The notes beneath the pieces are model-generated. The model saw nothing but the letters and a program-made list of their open reading frames with translations, was not told the origin of the DNA and did not search any database. Positions 26,395 through 36,166 of a stretch of DNA of 64,000 nucleotides are shown piece after piece. A program made the position numbers and the translations under genes. Origin of the DNA: Candidatus Sulfotelmatobacter sp. (GTDB lineage: Bacteria; Acidobacteriota; Terriglobia; Terriglobales; Acidobacteriaceae); contig JAOAPI010000180.1 in the NCBI GenBank assembly GCA_025462865.1, positions 1 through 64,000 of the forward strand. Direction: 5' to 3'. Position 1 is the first letter of the stretch; every line of letters begins with the position of its first letter.

Positions 26395-29300
26395 ATGAGA
26401 AGGACAGCGCTCGGGGTGCTTTTTGGGTGTGTAGTGCTGATTCTCTCGCCAGCCTTACTGGCGCAAACGAGTGGAACCATTCAAGGTACTGTTTCGGACG
26501 CGGCGGGCGCCGTTCTGACGGGAGCCAACGTTACGGTCGTGAATGACAGCACCGGCTACTCGCGCTCCGTGAGCAGCGCCTCGGACGGCAGCTACGCCTT
26601 CACCGATCTTCCCAGCGGCCATTATCACCTGAAGGTGACGAAGGAAGGTTTCAAAACCGAAAGCCAGCAGAACATCGAACTCCACCCCGATTCCACTGTC
26701 GTTCTTAACCCAAAACTTTCGGTGGGCTCCGTCGCTGAGACCCTCACGGTGGAAGCCAATCCGATAGCTGTAGAGACGACGACCGCAAGCCTGGGCAATG
26801 TTACAGAAGGAGCGCAGGTTCGCGAATTGCCGCTGAACGGTCTCAACTTCATTGGACTGGCGCTGCTAGTTCCGGGCGCCTCTACGCAGGACGGATTCAA
26901 TTCCAGCAGCAAGGGTGTTCTGGGTGGGTCGGACATTGTTTTCAGCGGCGGTCAGCGCACCGGCAACGTGTTTACGGTGGATGGCGCTCCCAACAACGAC
27001 AATGGCTCGCAGCGCACGATTTTGGCGTACCCCACGCTGGATGCGATTTCGGAAATCAAGATTCTGACGAACTCCTACGGCCCTGAGTACGGGCAATCCG
27101 GCGGCGGTCAAGTCAACATCGTTACCAAGAGCGGCACCAACAACTTGCACGGTTCTGTATATTATTTCGGCAGAAATGACGCGCTGAACGCCAACAACTG
27201 GTTCAACACCAATACCGCGCCAGTTATACGGAAAGGAGAACTGAGGCGGAACGACTTCGGTTTTACGGTGGGCGGACCGATTAAGAAAGACAAACTCTTC
27301 TTTTTCTTTTCGCAGGAGTTTAACCGAGAGATTGATGGCCTTCTCCACACCGGGCAAACCCCAAGCGCTGCTGAACTGGCAGGAAATTTCAATGGGATCG
27401 CTCCTCCGGCCGGCACGCCAATGAACGCCAGCGACACCCCCGGAGTGGGGTTGTTAACGAATTGCTACTACAATTCCAACGTTCCCGCGATCGGTGTTAT
27501 CACTTTCCCGGTGGTCGACCCCGGTAGTGGCGCGACCTTCGGAAACAACACAAATGGAGCGACGGGCCAGATCCAAAACATCAGCCAAACCACTGAAGGA
27601 TTCAGTCCGGGTGGGCAGTTGATAACGCAGCTGTATCCGGCTGCGAACGTTACACCCACCGCCTCCAATCCCTGCCCAAATCCTGACTACAAGCAAAGCC
27701 TGAACTCGCCAGTCAATATGTGGCAAACCTTTGTTCGGGGCGACTACATCGTGAACAAAGCTACCACTCTGATGCTGAGCTATACCCAGTCGCATTGGAC
27801 CCAGCCCGCACCCAGCCAACCAGGCGGCGAGTGGGGCGATACTGGATTCCCAGCGGTGGATTCTTCCTGGACGCAACCTTCCAGGATTGCTGCTATTCGA
27901 TTGAGCCGGACCATCGGGAGCACGGCGGTCAATGATTTTCAGTTCAGCTATTCGGGAAACAGGATCAACATCGCTCCCGGGGGAACCGATCCCGGTCTCT
28001 CACAGCAGATTTATGCAACTACGATCCCGAACTACCCGTTATCCGGCAAAACCGCGGGAAATAAACTTGCTCCGCCGGTCTTCTGGGGACCTGGAGGGTA
28101 TAGCACTTTGTGGAACGCTGCTCCTTGGAACAACCGGATGGATCGCTACACGTGGACGGACGATTACAGCAAAGTGGCAGGTAAACATCAGTTTAAGTTC
28201 GGTGCTTTGGTCGCCCACAACGTAAAAGACCAGCCAAACAATGGCGACTTCAATGAGTCTCCGGCTTTCTGGGGCCCGGGTGCCACCTGCACGCAAGCTG
28301 CCCCTAGCGGCAACTGTGGAAACTCTCCCTGGGGGACGCCTTCTACGGGTGCAACCGCAGGAAATGGTATCGCCGACATGCTGCTCCATGGCACCCTGTA
28401 CGGCTACGGTGAGTCCAGCAAATTGCATGAGGCGGCCGGCCGGTATCAGGATTATGAGTTTTATGGCGGAGATACATTCAGGGTTACTCGCCGCCTGACG
28501 CTCAATTACGGCTTCCGCTGGTCACTCCTGATGCAGCCCTATGCTGCGGATAACCAACTCTCGTTCTTCAATCCCAATGTTTTCGATCCCACCGTCTCGA
28601 CAACCAATGGAAATGGCGCCTGTAACGGGCTTATTCAAGCCGCTGGGAGCAAAGTTAACTGTAGTACCGTCGGCATAGCGGGAGGCTTCACTACTGCGTC
28701 GAATCGCTCCATCGCTCCGAACAGCTACCACAATGTCGCCCCGCGGGTGGGAATAGCCTGGGACGTGTTTGGCGACGGAAAAACGTCGCTTCGAGCTGGG
28801 GTAGGACAATTCTTCGTTCGCTACCAACTTGATCCCTTCATTATCCAGGGAACGCAGAACCCTCCCTACGTGGCGAAAGCCAGCGGTTTCCGCTTCCTGG
28901 ACGGTACAGTTCCTACCGGCAACGGAGGCACGGGATTTGGCTATCCAACCTTCGGACGCACCAACAACGCCGATATTCCCAACAACTGGCAATGGAACGT
29001 GAGCGTGTCCCGAGAAATTTTCCGGAACAATACAATGCAGGTGAGCTACGTGGGAAACCGCGGCCTCCATTTGCAGAGCTACACCGATGTTGCCCAGGTA
29101 ACCCCCGTGCCGGGTAATCCTGTTGCTACGCTCGCTAACCCAAATGTTTGCGGCTCCCCTTACGGAACCGGTGTGTTGGCGCAAGCCGTCACAGTCGGTA
29201 ATACCTGCCGCCAGGATTTCGCGATAGCAACCATACAAAATAACGGGAACGGCAATGCCGGCTTCCGTCCTTACATGAGTTATTTCGGTCAAGCCACATC

Positions 29301-30243
29301 GGGACAGGCACAATTGCCGGTCGCGGACTTCGGCGGATATTCCAGTTATCACTCCTTGCAGGCGCTATGGAAAGGAAAGATTGATCGAAGGGGATCGATC
29401 TACCAGTTCACGTACACGTGGTCGAAAGCGCTCGCATTGCAAGGCGTTCAAGGTCTGATTGGACAGGGAGCTACCGACGTCTTTAGCGACAACGGCAATC
29501 TTCGTCGTGACTATGGGCCTACGTCATTCAACCGCCCACAAATCTTCACCGGCTCTGTGGTCTATGCCCTCCCCACCTGGAGCGGTGGAAATTCATTCGA
29601 GCGAAATGTTGTCGGTGGTTGGTCTATCGACCCGATCATCACGATTCAAAGTGGCGTTCCCATAGTGCCCGGCACGGGTCCAGACCTGTGGGGGACTGGG
29701 ACCAATCAGGATCGGCCCAACCGGGTGCCCGGCCAATCGTGCCGCGCGCACGGAGCAACGCAGCAGCAGCAATGGCTAAATCCCAATGCCTTCTCAATCT
29801 TCGGGATGCCACTTGGAACCGATGGCAATGCCTCGCTTGGCGATTGCTACGGTCCCGGCGAGAACAACTGGGATATCGCGATCCATAAGGACTTCAAAAT
29901 ATCAGAGCGGATGAATGTGCAATTCCGCTTTGAATTCTTCAATGCGTTCAACAAGACGCAATTCGAAGGCGTAAACGGGAGTATGGGCCCAGCTCAGCTT
30001 TGCTTTGCTGGAGCGAATGGCGCCCCGCTGGCCGTTACTTCGTCGAATGCGACGCTCAACGGGCTGGACTCCTGTTTCCTGACTGGCAATCCAACCAACA
30101 CACAAACCATTCCAACCAACGCGTACCAGGTGGTCCCGGGCCCCGGTGGACTTAGTAGCACGCTGCTCTCCCCCACTTTTGGTCAGGCCACTTACACCCG
30201 TCCGGCGCGTCAGATTCAGTACGCACTGCGATTCACCTTCTGA
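26395..30243 (+). CDS. TonB-dependent receptor, Oar-like, with N-terminal carboxypeptidase-regulatory-like domain
   Basis: The ATG at 26395 is preferred because GAGGAG lies just upstream; the frame is open back to 26296. The 1,282-residue product starts with a signal peptide (RRTALGVLFGCVVLILSPAL, cleaved near LAQ). A carboxypeptidase-regulatory-like Ig fold follows (GTIQGTVSDAAGAVLTGANV), then a plug domain (VRELPLNGLNFIGLALLVPG; GGQVNIVTKSGTNNLHGSVY) and a large outer-membrane beta-barrel ending in RQIQYALRFTF, with the terminal Phe expected for barrel insertion. Such receptors import large substrates, often oligosaccharides, using TonB energy. Divergent from a LacI gene and heading a TPR-TPR-CRTAC1 operon, it is probably the importer of this locus. 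Confidence 0.93.
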   Translation: MRRTALGVLFGCVVLILSPALLAQTSGTIQGTVSDAAGAVLTGANVTVVNDSTGYSRSVSSASDGSYAFTDLPSGHYHLKVTKEGFKTESQQNIELHPDSTVVLNPKLSVGSVAETLTVEANPIAVETTTASLGNVTEGAQVRELPLNGLNFIGLALLVPGASTQDGFNSSSKGVLGGSDIVFSGGQRTGNVFTVDGAPNNDNGSQRTILAYPTLDAISEIKILTNSYGPEYGQSGGGQVNIVTKSGTNNLHGSVYYFGRNDALNANNWFNTNTAPVIRKGELRRNDFGFTVGGPIKKDKLFFFFSQEFNREIDGLLHTGQTPSAAELAGNFNGIAPPAGTPMNASDTPGVGLLTNCYYNSNVPAIGVITFPVVDPGSGATFGNNTNGATGQIQNISQTTEGFSPGGQLITQLYPAANVTPTASNPCPNPDYKQSLNSPVNMWQTFVRGDYIVNKATTLMLSYTQSHWTQPAPSQPGGEWGDTGFPAVDSSWTQPSRIAAIRLSRTIGSTAVNDFQFSYSGNRINIAPGGTDPGLSQQIYATTIPNYPLSGKTAGNKLAPPVFWGPGGYSTLWNAAPWNNRMDRYTWTDDYSKVAGKHQFKFGALVAHNVKDQPNNGDFNESPAFWGPGATCTQAAPSGNCGNSPWGTPSTGATAGNGIADMLLHGTLYGYGESSKLHEAAGRYQDYEFYGGDTFRVTRRLTLNYGFRWSLLMQPYAADNQLSFFNPNVFDPTVSTTNGNGACNGLIQAAGSKVNCSTVGIAGGFTTASNRSIAPNSYHNVAPRVGIAWDVFGDGKTSLRAGVGQFFVRYQLDPFIIQGTQNPPYVAKASGFRFLDGTVPTGNGGTGFGYPTFGRTNNADIPNNWQWNVSVSREIFRNNTMQVSYVGNRGLHLQSYTDVAQVTPVPGNPVATLANPNVCGSPYGTGVLAQAVTVGNTCRQDFAIATIQNNGNGNAGFRPYMSYFGQATSGQAQLPVADFGGYSSYHSLQALWKGKIDRRGSIYQFTYTWSKALALQGVQGLIGQGATDVFSDNGNLRRDYGPTSFNRPQIFTGSVVYALPTWSGGNSFERNVVGGWSIDPIITIQSGVPIVPGTGPDLWGTGTNQDRPNRVPGQSCRAHGATQQQQWLNPNAFSIFGMPLGTDGNASLGDCYGPGENNWDIAIHKDFKISERMNVQFRFEFFNAFNKTQFEGVNGSMGPAQLCFAGANGAPLAVTSSNATLNGLDSCFLTGNPTNTQTIPTNAYQVVPGPGGLSSTLLSPTFGQATYTRPARQIQYALRFTF

Positions 30244-30273
30244 GGCTTGACGGCGAAATTGCTCCAGCGTTTA

Positions 30274-32583
30274 ATGGAGGCGAAGCTCAAACGAGTTTCG
30301 CCTTCCATTGTTTTGATTGGAAATCTTCCAGTGCGTTTCCACAGTGTTTTCCGGGGTTTTGCGTCCTGCCTGGCTGTTTCTCTTTTGGTTAGCGTTCTCT
30401 TGTGGGGAGGCGTTTCTGGCGCGCAGCAGGCGCCCGACCCGCTTGATCAACACTACAGCGCCGCGCAAACCTTCCAGTTGGGTGGTGACTTCGATCGCGC
30501 CGAGGCGGAATATCATCAAGTGCTCACCCTTGCGCTACAGCGCACGGGCAATCTTTTGGCTGCGGAGAAGAACGATTCGGACGAGGCTGTCCGTTTATTA
30601 GAAGAGGCGGTCGCGGTCGACCCTACCTACGCGGACGCGCGTATTGATCTCGGCCTGATCTATTTTCGGGCGGGGCATTTGGATAAGGCGAACGTGCAGG
30701 CCGCCGAGGTGGTCAAAGCCGAGCCACGCAATGTTCGAGCTCTGCAACTGCTGGGCAACGTCGAGTTCGCGCAGGGCAATTTCGCAGCGGCCACTGAACA
30801 TCTGCATACCGCCCTCGGCGTCAAGGGAGATTTTGATACCGCGTATTCGCTCGCTCTCGCCTACCTTAGTGAGCATAAGCTGGCTGAGACCAAACTTCTC
30901 TTCGACGAAATCCTGAACGATATGGGCTCGACCCCCGAGCTTCACGTTCTTCTCGGCCGCGCTTATCGTGAGACCGGCTACCTCGACGAGGCCATCCGCG
31001 AATTCAAAAAAGCCATTGAGCTGAACCCGCACTACCCGCGCGTTCACTACTATCTGGCGTTGGCTTATCTGGGCCAGGGAGAAAAGGAACGGTTTCCGAC
31101 AGCCCGCCCGCTCTTCGAACAGGAGCTGACGATCAATCCAAGGGAGTTCTACAGCACGTTCTTCCTCGGAGTGATTCATCTCGAAGACCGTGATTTTCCA
31201 GCCGCTGAAGAATATTTGAAAAAAGCCTTAGCCCTTCAGCCCGAAAATCCCGACCCTCTCCTTTATCTCGGTCAAGAGTATTTCGAGACCAATCGCCCCG
31301 CGCTCGCCATCGAAGCGTTGAAGAAGTCAATCGCTCTCACACCGGACCCTTCGCACAATCACTATCAGGTGTCGAAAGCTCACTCGATGATCGGCCAGAT
31401 CCTGATCAAAATGGGCAAGCAGGACGAGGCAGAGGCCGAGTTAAAGCAGTCTCAAGAGCTTCGAGCGCAGGCATTCCAGAGCGACAAAGATACGCAAGAA
31501 GCGCATCAAATGGGACAGCATGAACTGCTACCTGAAGTTCAAAACAGTCATGAGCGCCCAGCCTTGCTCGAAAGCCGTCCCGCACTCGACGCGGCGGCGC
31601 AGAAAAAGGCGGGGGAGTTTCGGGGCATGCTGGCCGAGATTCTGGCAAACTCCTACAACAATTTAGGAGTGATCCAGGCACGGCGCGAACAGTACGCCCC
31701 GGCAACCGATTACTTTCGCAAAGCCTCGCAATGGAATGCCGATCTGCCCGGCGTAGATCGCAACTGGGGCTTAGCCGGCTTCCATGCCCAGCGGTTCGAA
31801 GAAGCGATAAGTCCGCTGTCCCGCCAAGTGAGCCGGCAGCCTGGCGATACGAAGGCGCGGGACGCACTCGGCGTGAGTTACTTCATGACCGACAAGTTTA
31901 CGAAAACAGTCGAGGTATTCCGGCCTGTGCTCGCGGATCTTCCGGACGATCCTGGCATTCTCTATGCGCTGGGAGTGTCGCTGGTTCGCACTGGCGATTC
32001 GGTGACTGCCGCGCGCGTTTTCCATCGCATGATCGAAAAGAATCCTAACGTGGCCGAACTTCACGTGCTGCTTGCCCAGGCTGACGCGGATCAGAACCAG
32101 TACACCCCCGCCGCCAGCGAATTTTCCCGCGCCCTGGAACTTGACCCGAAAATCGAAGGGGCGCATTTTGGGCGTGGACTCCTGCTGCTTCACGAGGGCA
32201 AGGTTGATGATGCGGTCCGGGAATTGCGCGCGGAACTTGACGCTCATCCTGCGGACGCCAAGGCGAAGTATCACCTGGCCTACGGCTTACTGATGCAGCA
32301 ACAAAAAGATCAGGCATTCACCTTGCTCACCGAGGTAGTTCGCGACAAGCCCGATTACGCCGACGCGCAGTACCAGCTTGGCAAAGTGTTGCTTGAGCGC
32401 GGAGAGGTAAAATCTGCTATCGAAAAACTTGAAACCGCGGTGCGTCTCGACCCTGCGAAAGACTATAGCTACTTTCAGTTGAGCGTAGCCTACCGGCGCG
32501 ACGGACGAACTGAGGACGCTCAACGAGTTCTACAGGCGTATCAAGCCTTGAAAGAGAAAGAACGAGGAACCGAACGTCCGTGA
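30274..32583 (+). CDS. Secreted TPR-repeat protein of the TonB operon (first)
   Basis: The start is uncertain. TTG 30247, ATG 30274 and GTG 30331 share the frame; GTG 30331 would give the most compact signal peptide (RGFASCLAVSLLVSVLLWGG). About 750 residues follow, dominated by fifteen or more TPR units such as DLGLIYFRAGHLDKANVQAA and EAIREFKKAIELNPHYPRVH. It follows the TonB receptor after only about 30 bases and its stop overlaps the next gene's start (GTGA, 32580-32583). It has no catalytic domain. A role as a periplasmic scaffold or substrate-capture partner of the receptor, in the place of SusD, is inference from position only. Confidence 0.85.
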   Translation: MEAKLKRVSPSIVLIGNLPVRFHSVFRGFASCLAVSLLVSVLLWGGVSGAQQAPDPLDQHYSAAQTFQLGGDFDRAEAEYHQVLTLALQRTGNLLAAEKNDSDEAVRLLEEAVAVDPTYADARIDLGLIYFRAGHLDKANVQAAEVVKAEPRNVRALQLLGNVEFAQGNFAAATEHLHTALGVKGDFDTAYSLALAYLSEHKLAETKLLFDEILNDMGSTPELHVLLGRAYRETGYLDEAIREFKKAIELNPHYPRVHYYLALAYLGQGEKERFPTARPLFEQELTINPREFYSTFFLGVIHLEDRDFPAAEEYLKKALALQPENPDPLLYLGQEYFETNRPALAIEALKKSIALTPDPSHNHYQVSKAHSMIGQILIKMGKQDEAEAELKQSQELRAQAFQSDKDTQEAHQMGQHELLPEVQNSHERPALLESRPALDAAAQKKAGEFRGMLAEILANSYNNLGVIQARREQYAPATDYFRKASQWNADLPGVDRNWGLAGFHAQRFEEAISPLSRQVSRQPGDTKARDALGVSYFMTDKFTKTVEVFRPVLADLPDDPGILYALGVSLVRTGDSVTAARVFHRMIEKNPNVAELHVLLAQADADQNQYTPAASEFSRALELDPKIEGAHFGRGLLLLHEGKVDDAVRELRAELDAHPADAKAKYHLAYGLLMQQQKDQAFTLLTEVVRDKPDYADAQYQLGKVLLERGEVKSAIEKLETAVRLDPAKDYSYFQLSVAYRRDGRTEDAQRVLQAYQALKEKERGTERP

Positions 32584-34196
32584 TTTCTTCCCGCGTCGGT
32601 TATTTGACGAAGGTCCGGACCCGAACGTTCGAAGGCCTCGCCGCTTGCCCGCTCGTTATCTTCTTGCTGCTTTCTCTCCTCGCGGCGTCTGCGGCCAGTG
32701 GTGAAAATCCGCAAGAAATCCATCGCGCCGCCGCACTAATCCAAGCGGGAAAACTCGATGAGGCCGAAGCCTTGCTCTGGGATGTGCTCAAGCAACGGCC
32801 CGAGAATGCACCAGCTTTGAACTTGCTGGGAAGCATCCGTCTGCAGCAAAAACGCTTTGCGGAGTCGGAAACTTTGCTGACCAGGGCGACCAGTCTCACT
32901 CCGGACTTTCTTCCAGCACGCATCAATCTCTCGCGCGTTTTCCACGCTCAGTCTCAAATAGACAAAGAGATCGCCACGCTGGTGGAGGCTGCGCGGTTGG
33001 CACCAACCGATCCAGAGATCAACACCATGCTGGCTGCGGCTTATCTGAAACAGAATGACTATCGCCAAAGCCTTGAGGCGCTGCAACGAATCCCCGCCGC
33101 CCGCCGTCCAGATAAGGCGTTACCGCTGTTGGCCGCCAGCTACCTGGGTTTGGGATCGATAAGGGAGGCTCGTGCGCTAGTTCCGGCAGTCATGTCACGT
33201 GCAGCGAAGAATCCGGGCCTCCTCGTCGAATTTTCCGAAGTGCTGCTCGATTTTGATCTCGTTCCCGACGCCCAAGCGGCTCTGCAAATCGCTGAGAAGC
33301 GTCCACCTCTTACATCAGAGTTTTTTTTGGCGATGGGTCGGGCGCGGGAACGCAAGGGTGAACTCGTACTGGCCCAGAAAAACTTTCAGCGCGCACTGGA
33401 TTTAGATCCAAAATCCGTGAGCGCTCTACAGGCGCTGGCCCATCTACTGGCAGACCAGGGAAAATGGCAAAAATCCATGGAACTGCTCGCACGTTGCCGC
33501 GCGATCTCGCCTGACTCCCCGGAGGTTCTGCGCAAATTCGCTGCCACCAGCCTCCACGCCGGCCATGCCGCCGACGCCGTGGACGCGGCGCAGCAGCTTA
33601 TTAAACTTCGCCCGGAGGAAGCTGAAGCAGTGTATTTGCTCGGCGTAGCGCAATTGCAGAATGGTGACTTTGAGCAAGCTCGAAGTTCGCTGGAGAAATA
33701 TGTGAAACTGCGTCCAGCCGACCCGCTCGCCCTCCTGGCGTTGGGCATGGATGAAGTTAACTTGCGCGATTTTCCCGCGGCCCGAACAAACTTCGAGCAA
33801 TGTATTCAGCTCAACCCGAAACAAGTGGAGGCCTATTACGAACTGGGTTCACTTTCTAAAGATCAAGGGGATCAGCCCTCAGCGATTTCTTATCTGGAGA
33901 AAGCAGTTGCCATCGACCCTGGACACGCTCGGGCTCAGGCCCTGCTGGGGCAACTTTATTTGTCGCAGCGCGACTACTCGAAGGCGCAGGAGCACTTGAC
34001 CCGCGCGGCCGAACTTGCACCGAACGTTCCCGACACTCATTACCAACTCGGCCTGCTTTTCGCCCGCACAAACCAGCATGATCATGCTCAGAAGGAGATG
34101 GATCAATTTCGTAAGTTAAAGGAAAAGGAAAACCCTGGTCCAGTGTCGCCTGGGTCCGCACCTGCGCCTACCTCGCCGCCGTACCCACCGTCATGA
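32580..34196 (+). CDS. Secreted TPR-repeat protein of the TonB operon (second)
   Basis: This 538-residue protein starts at a GTG overlapping the upstream stop by four bases. A signal-like hydrophobic stretch (LAACPLVIFLLLSLLAASAA) is followed by about twelve TPR units (EAEALLWDVLKQRPENAPAL; SLEKYVKLRPADPLALLALG) and a Pro/Ser-rich tail ending near SPPYPPS. The stop overlaps the CRTAC1 start (ATGA, 34193-34196). Triple coupling of TPR, TPR and CRTAC1 implies these proteins are needed in fixed proportion, probably as one extracytoplasmic complex. The precise function is unknown. Confidence 0.87.
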   Translation: MISSRVGYLTKVRTRTFEGLAACPLVIFLLLSLLAASAASGENPQEIHRAAALIQAGKLDEAEALLWDVLKQRPENAPALNLLGSIRLQQKRFAESETLLTRATSLTPDFLPARINLSRVFHAQSQIDKEIATLVEAARLAPTDPEINTMLAAAYLKQNDYRQSLEALQRIPAARRPDKALPLLAASYLGLGSIREARALVPAVMSRAAKNPGLLVEFSEVLLDFDLVPDAQAALQIAEKRPPLTSEFFLAMGRARERKGELVLAQKNFQRALDLDPKSVSALQALAHLLADQGKWQKSMELLARCRAISPDSPEVLRKFAATSLHAGHAADAVDAAQQLIKLRPEEAEAVYLLGVAQLQNGDFEQARSSLEKYVKLRPADPLALLALGMDEVNLRDFPAARTNFEQCIQLNPKQVEAYYELGSLSKDQGDQPSAISYLEKAVAIDPGHARAQALLGQLYLSQRDYSKAQEHLTRAAELAPNVPDTHYQLGLLFARTNQHDHAQKEMDQFRKLKEKENPGPVSPGSAPAPTSPPYPPS

Positions 34197-35956
34197 CGCG
34201 CGCACTTCGGATCTCAATCTCGGAATTGTCTTGCCCAAGCGTCGTCGTGCTGGGGGTATTCGTGGCGCTTTTCTCATTCGCGACGACAGTTCTCAGCCAG
34301 CAGATTTCGGCACAACTCCCGCAACTCGTCGACATTACGGATTCCACCGGTATCAAGTTCGAACATTTATCCTCATCCGAAAAGAAATATATTGTCGAAT
34401 CGATGGGGGGCGGAGTTGCGCTCATCGACTATGATCGCGACGGCCTGCCCGACATTTACTTCACCAACTCCCCGACTGTAGACATGGCGCTCGCCGGCAA
34501 GAAGGCTCGTGGGGCTCTATATCACAACAACGGAGATGGAACTTTCACAGACGTAACTGACAAGGCAGGCGTTGGATATCCGTGCTTCGCGATGGGCGCG
34601 GTAGTCGGCGATTACAACAACGATGGGTGGCCGGACTTGCTCGTGACTTGCCTCGGCGGAATCGTTCTCTATCGCAACAACGGAGATGGCACTTTCACCG
34701 ATGTAACCAAACAGGCCGGGCTCGTTGACACTCAATTCGCCGCCGGCGCCGCTTTCGGCGATTACGATGCCGATGGCTTTGTTGACCTCTTCATTTCTCA
34801 TTACGTCGATTTCCACCTCGACGACCTTCCAAAATTTGGTTCCAGCAAAACCTGCCAGTATCACGGACTCGCGGTGCAGTGCGGCCCTCGGGGATTGAAA
34901 GGCGCTGGCGATCTTTTGTTTCACAATAATGGCGATGGCACTTTTACCGATGTCTCCAAGGCCGCGGGTGTGGACGATCCCCACGGCTATTACGGCCTCG
35001 GAACCGTTTGGTCGGACTTCAACGACGATGGCCGACTTGATCTCTTTGTCGCCAATGATTCCACGCCGAACTTTCTCTATCGCAATGACGGCAAGGGACA
35101 CTTTACTGACGTTGCATTTATCGCCGGCGCGGCAGTCAGCCAGGATGGCTCCGAACAAGCCGGTATGGGTGTCGCCCTTGGTGACTATTTGCACACCGGG
35201 CGCCACTCTCTCTTTGTTACACACTTTTCTGAGGAGTACGCCGCGCTGTTTCGCAATGATGGAGGAATGAGTTTCACCGACGTTTCATTCCAGGCGGGAG
35301 TTGCATCCCCAACCATTCCTTACGTGGGTTGGGGCACCGCATTTTTCGATTTCGACAACGACGGCTGGCCCGATCTTTTCATGGTGAATGGGCACGTCTA
35401 CCCGCAGGTGGATACGCTCGATGTCGGCGCCCGATATCGTGAGCCCAAACTCCTGTTTCTGAACCAGCGCGACGGAACATTCCGCAACATCAGCGAAATG
35501 GCTGGTCCCGCGATCCGCATGCCTCAGGTCAGCCGTGGCGCAGCCTTCGGTGATTTATTCAACGACGGACGCATCGACGTTGTGGTCGAAAATCTGGATG
35601 GCAAGCCGCTCATCCTTCGCAACGAGGGCGGAAACCATAACCACTGGATAGAATTCGAACTGGCGGGAACGAAGAGCAATCGGCTGGCGCTGAACGCCCG
35701 TATGAAGGCGGTCGCCGGAGAACTGGTTCAAGTCGATGAAGTCCGCAGCGGTGGAAGCTATCTGTCGCAGAACGATCTTCGCATCCACTTTGGCCTAGCC
35801 TCCCATGATCGCCTTGACCGGGTAGAAATCCTCTGGCCTTCGGGGAAGACCGAAACCATAAATAATTTGGCTGCCGACCGGATCTACTCAGTGAAGGAAG
35901 GAGAAGGAATTGTGTCGCGGGATAAGATTCGGCCGACGGCTTCGGCACGGCGCTGA
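34193..35956 (+). CDS. CRTAC1-family secreted protein (FG-GAP/VCBS plus ASPIC/UnbV)
   Basis: This 587-residue protein has an N-terminal export signal (VVVLGVFVALFSFATTVLSQ), at least five calcium-loop repeats (DYDRDGLPDIYF, DYNNDGWPDLLV, DYDADGFVDLFI, DFNDDGRLDLFV, DFDNDGWPDLFM) forming a predicted beta-propeller, and a C-terminal ASPIC/UnbV domain (RSGGSYLSQNDLRIHFGLAS; RVEILWPSGKTE). It is the last gene of the TonB-TPR-TPR-CRTAC1 operon and a close paralogue of the protein at 20305-22026. Biochemical function is not established for the family; a binding or adaptor role is plausible. Confidence 0.92.
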   Translation: MTRALRISISELSCPSVVVLGVFVALFSFATTVLSQQISAQLPQLVDITDSTGIKFEHLSSSEKKYIVESMGGGVALIDYDRDGLPDIYFTNSPTVDMALAGKKARGALYHNNGDGTFTDVTDKAGVGYPCFAMGAVVGDYNNDGWPDLLVTCLGGIVLYRNNGDGTFTDVTKQAGLVDTQFAAGAAFGDYDADGFVDLFISHYVDFHLDDLPKFGSSKTCQYHGLAVQCGPRGLKGAGDLLFHNNGDGTFTDVSKAAGVDDPHGYYGLGTVWSDFNDDGRLDLFVANDSTPNFLYRNDGKGHFTDVAFIAGAAVSQDGSEQAGMGVALGDYLHTGRHSLFVTHFSEEYAALFRNDGGMSFTDVSFQAGVASPTIPYVGWGTAFFDFDNDGWPDLFMVNGHVYPQVDTLDVGARYREPKLLFLNQRDGTFRNISEMAGPAIRMPQVSRGAAFGDLFNDGRIDVVVENLDGKPLILRNEGGNHNHWIEFELAGTKSNRLALNARMKAVAGELVQVDEVRSGGSYLSQNDLRIHFGLASHDRLDRVEILWPSGKTETINNLAADRIYSVKEGEGIVSRDKIRPTASARR

Positions 35957-35974
35957 TTGCATAATTTACTACTA

Positions 35975-35988
35975 GAATACCGATTTTT
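35975..35988. promoter_or_regulatory. Candidate LacI operator upstream of GH3 gene
   Basis: GAATACCGATTTTT shares the GAATAYCGRT core with the two copies in the lacI/receptor intergenic region. It lies in the 210-base gap between the CRTAC1 stop and the GH3 start. The right half is degenerate, so the match alone is modest, but the placement supports one regulon covering the receptor and the beta-glucosidase. Confidence 0.45.
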
Positions 35989-36166
35989 CTGCTAACATCT
36001 GCGCTGTCTGTGGGGGCCTCTTTCGGGCACTACAAGCTTTCTTTCTGGCGACGGCAGTAAGGCGCGGCAATGCGATTCCCAGAGCGCGCTGGCGGTGTGT
36101 CGCAAGGACGGCCTTTGCCCAGGGCAGTCCGATATCAGGAGCGGAATCAGAAACAAGGCATTAAAA

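Noticed and set aside
28522-29352. 276-residue minus-strand open frame in the TonB receptor
   Set aside because: Shadow of the receptor barrel; no motifs.
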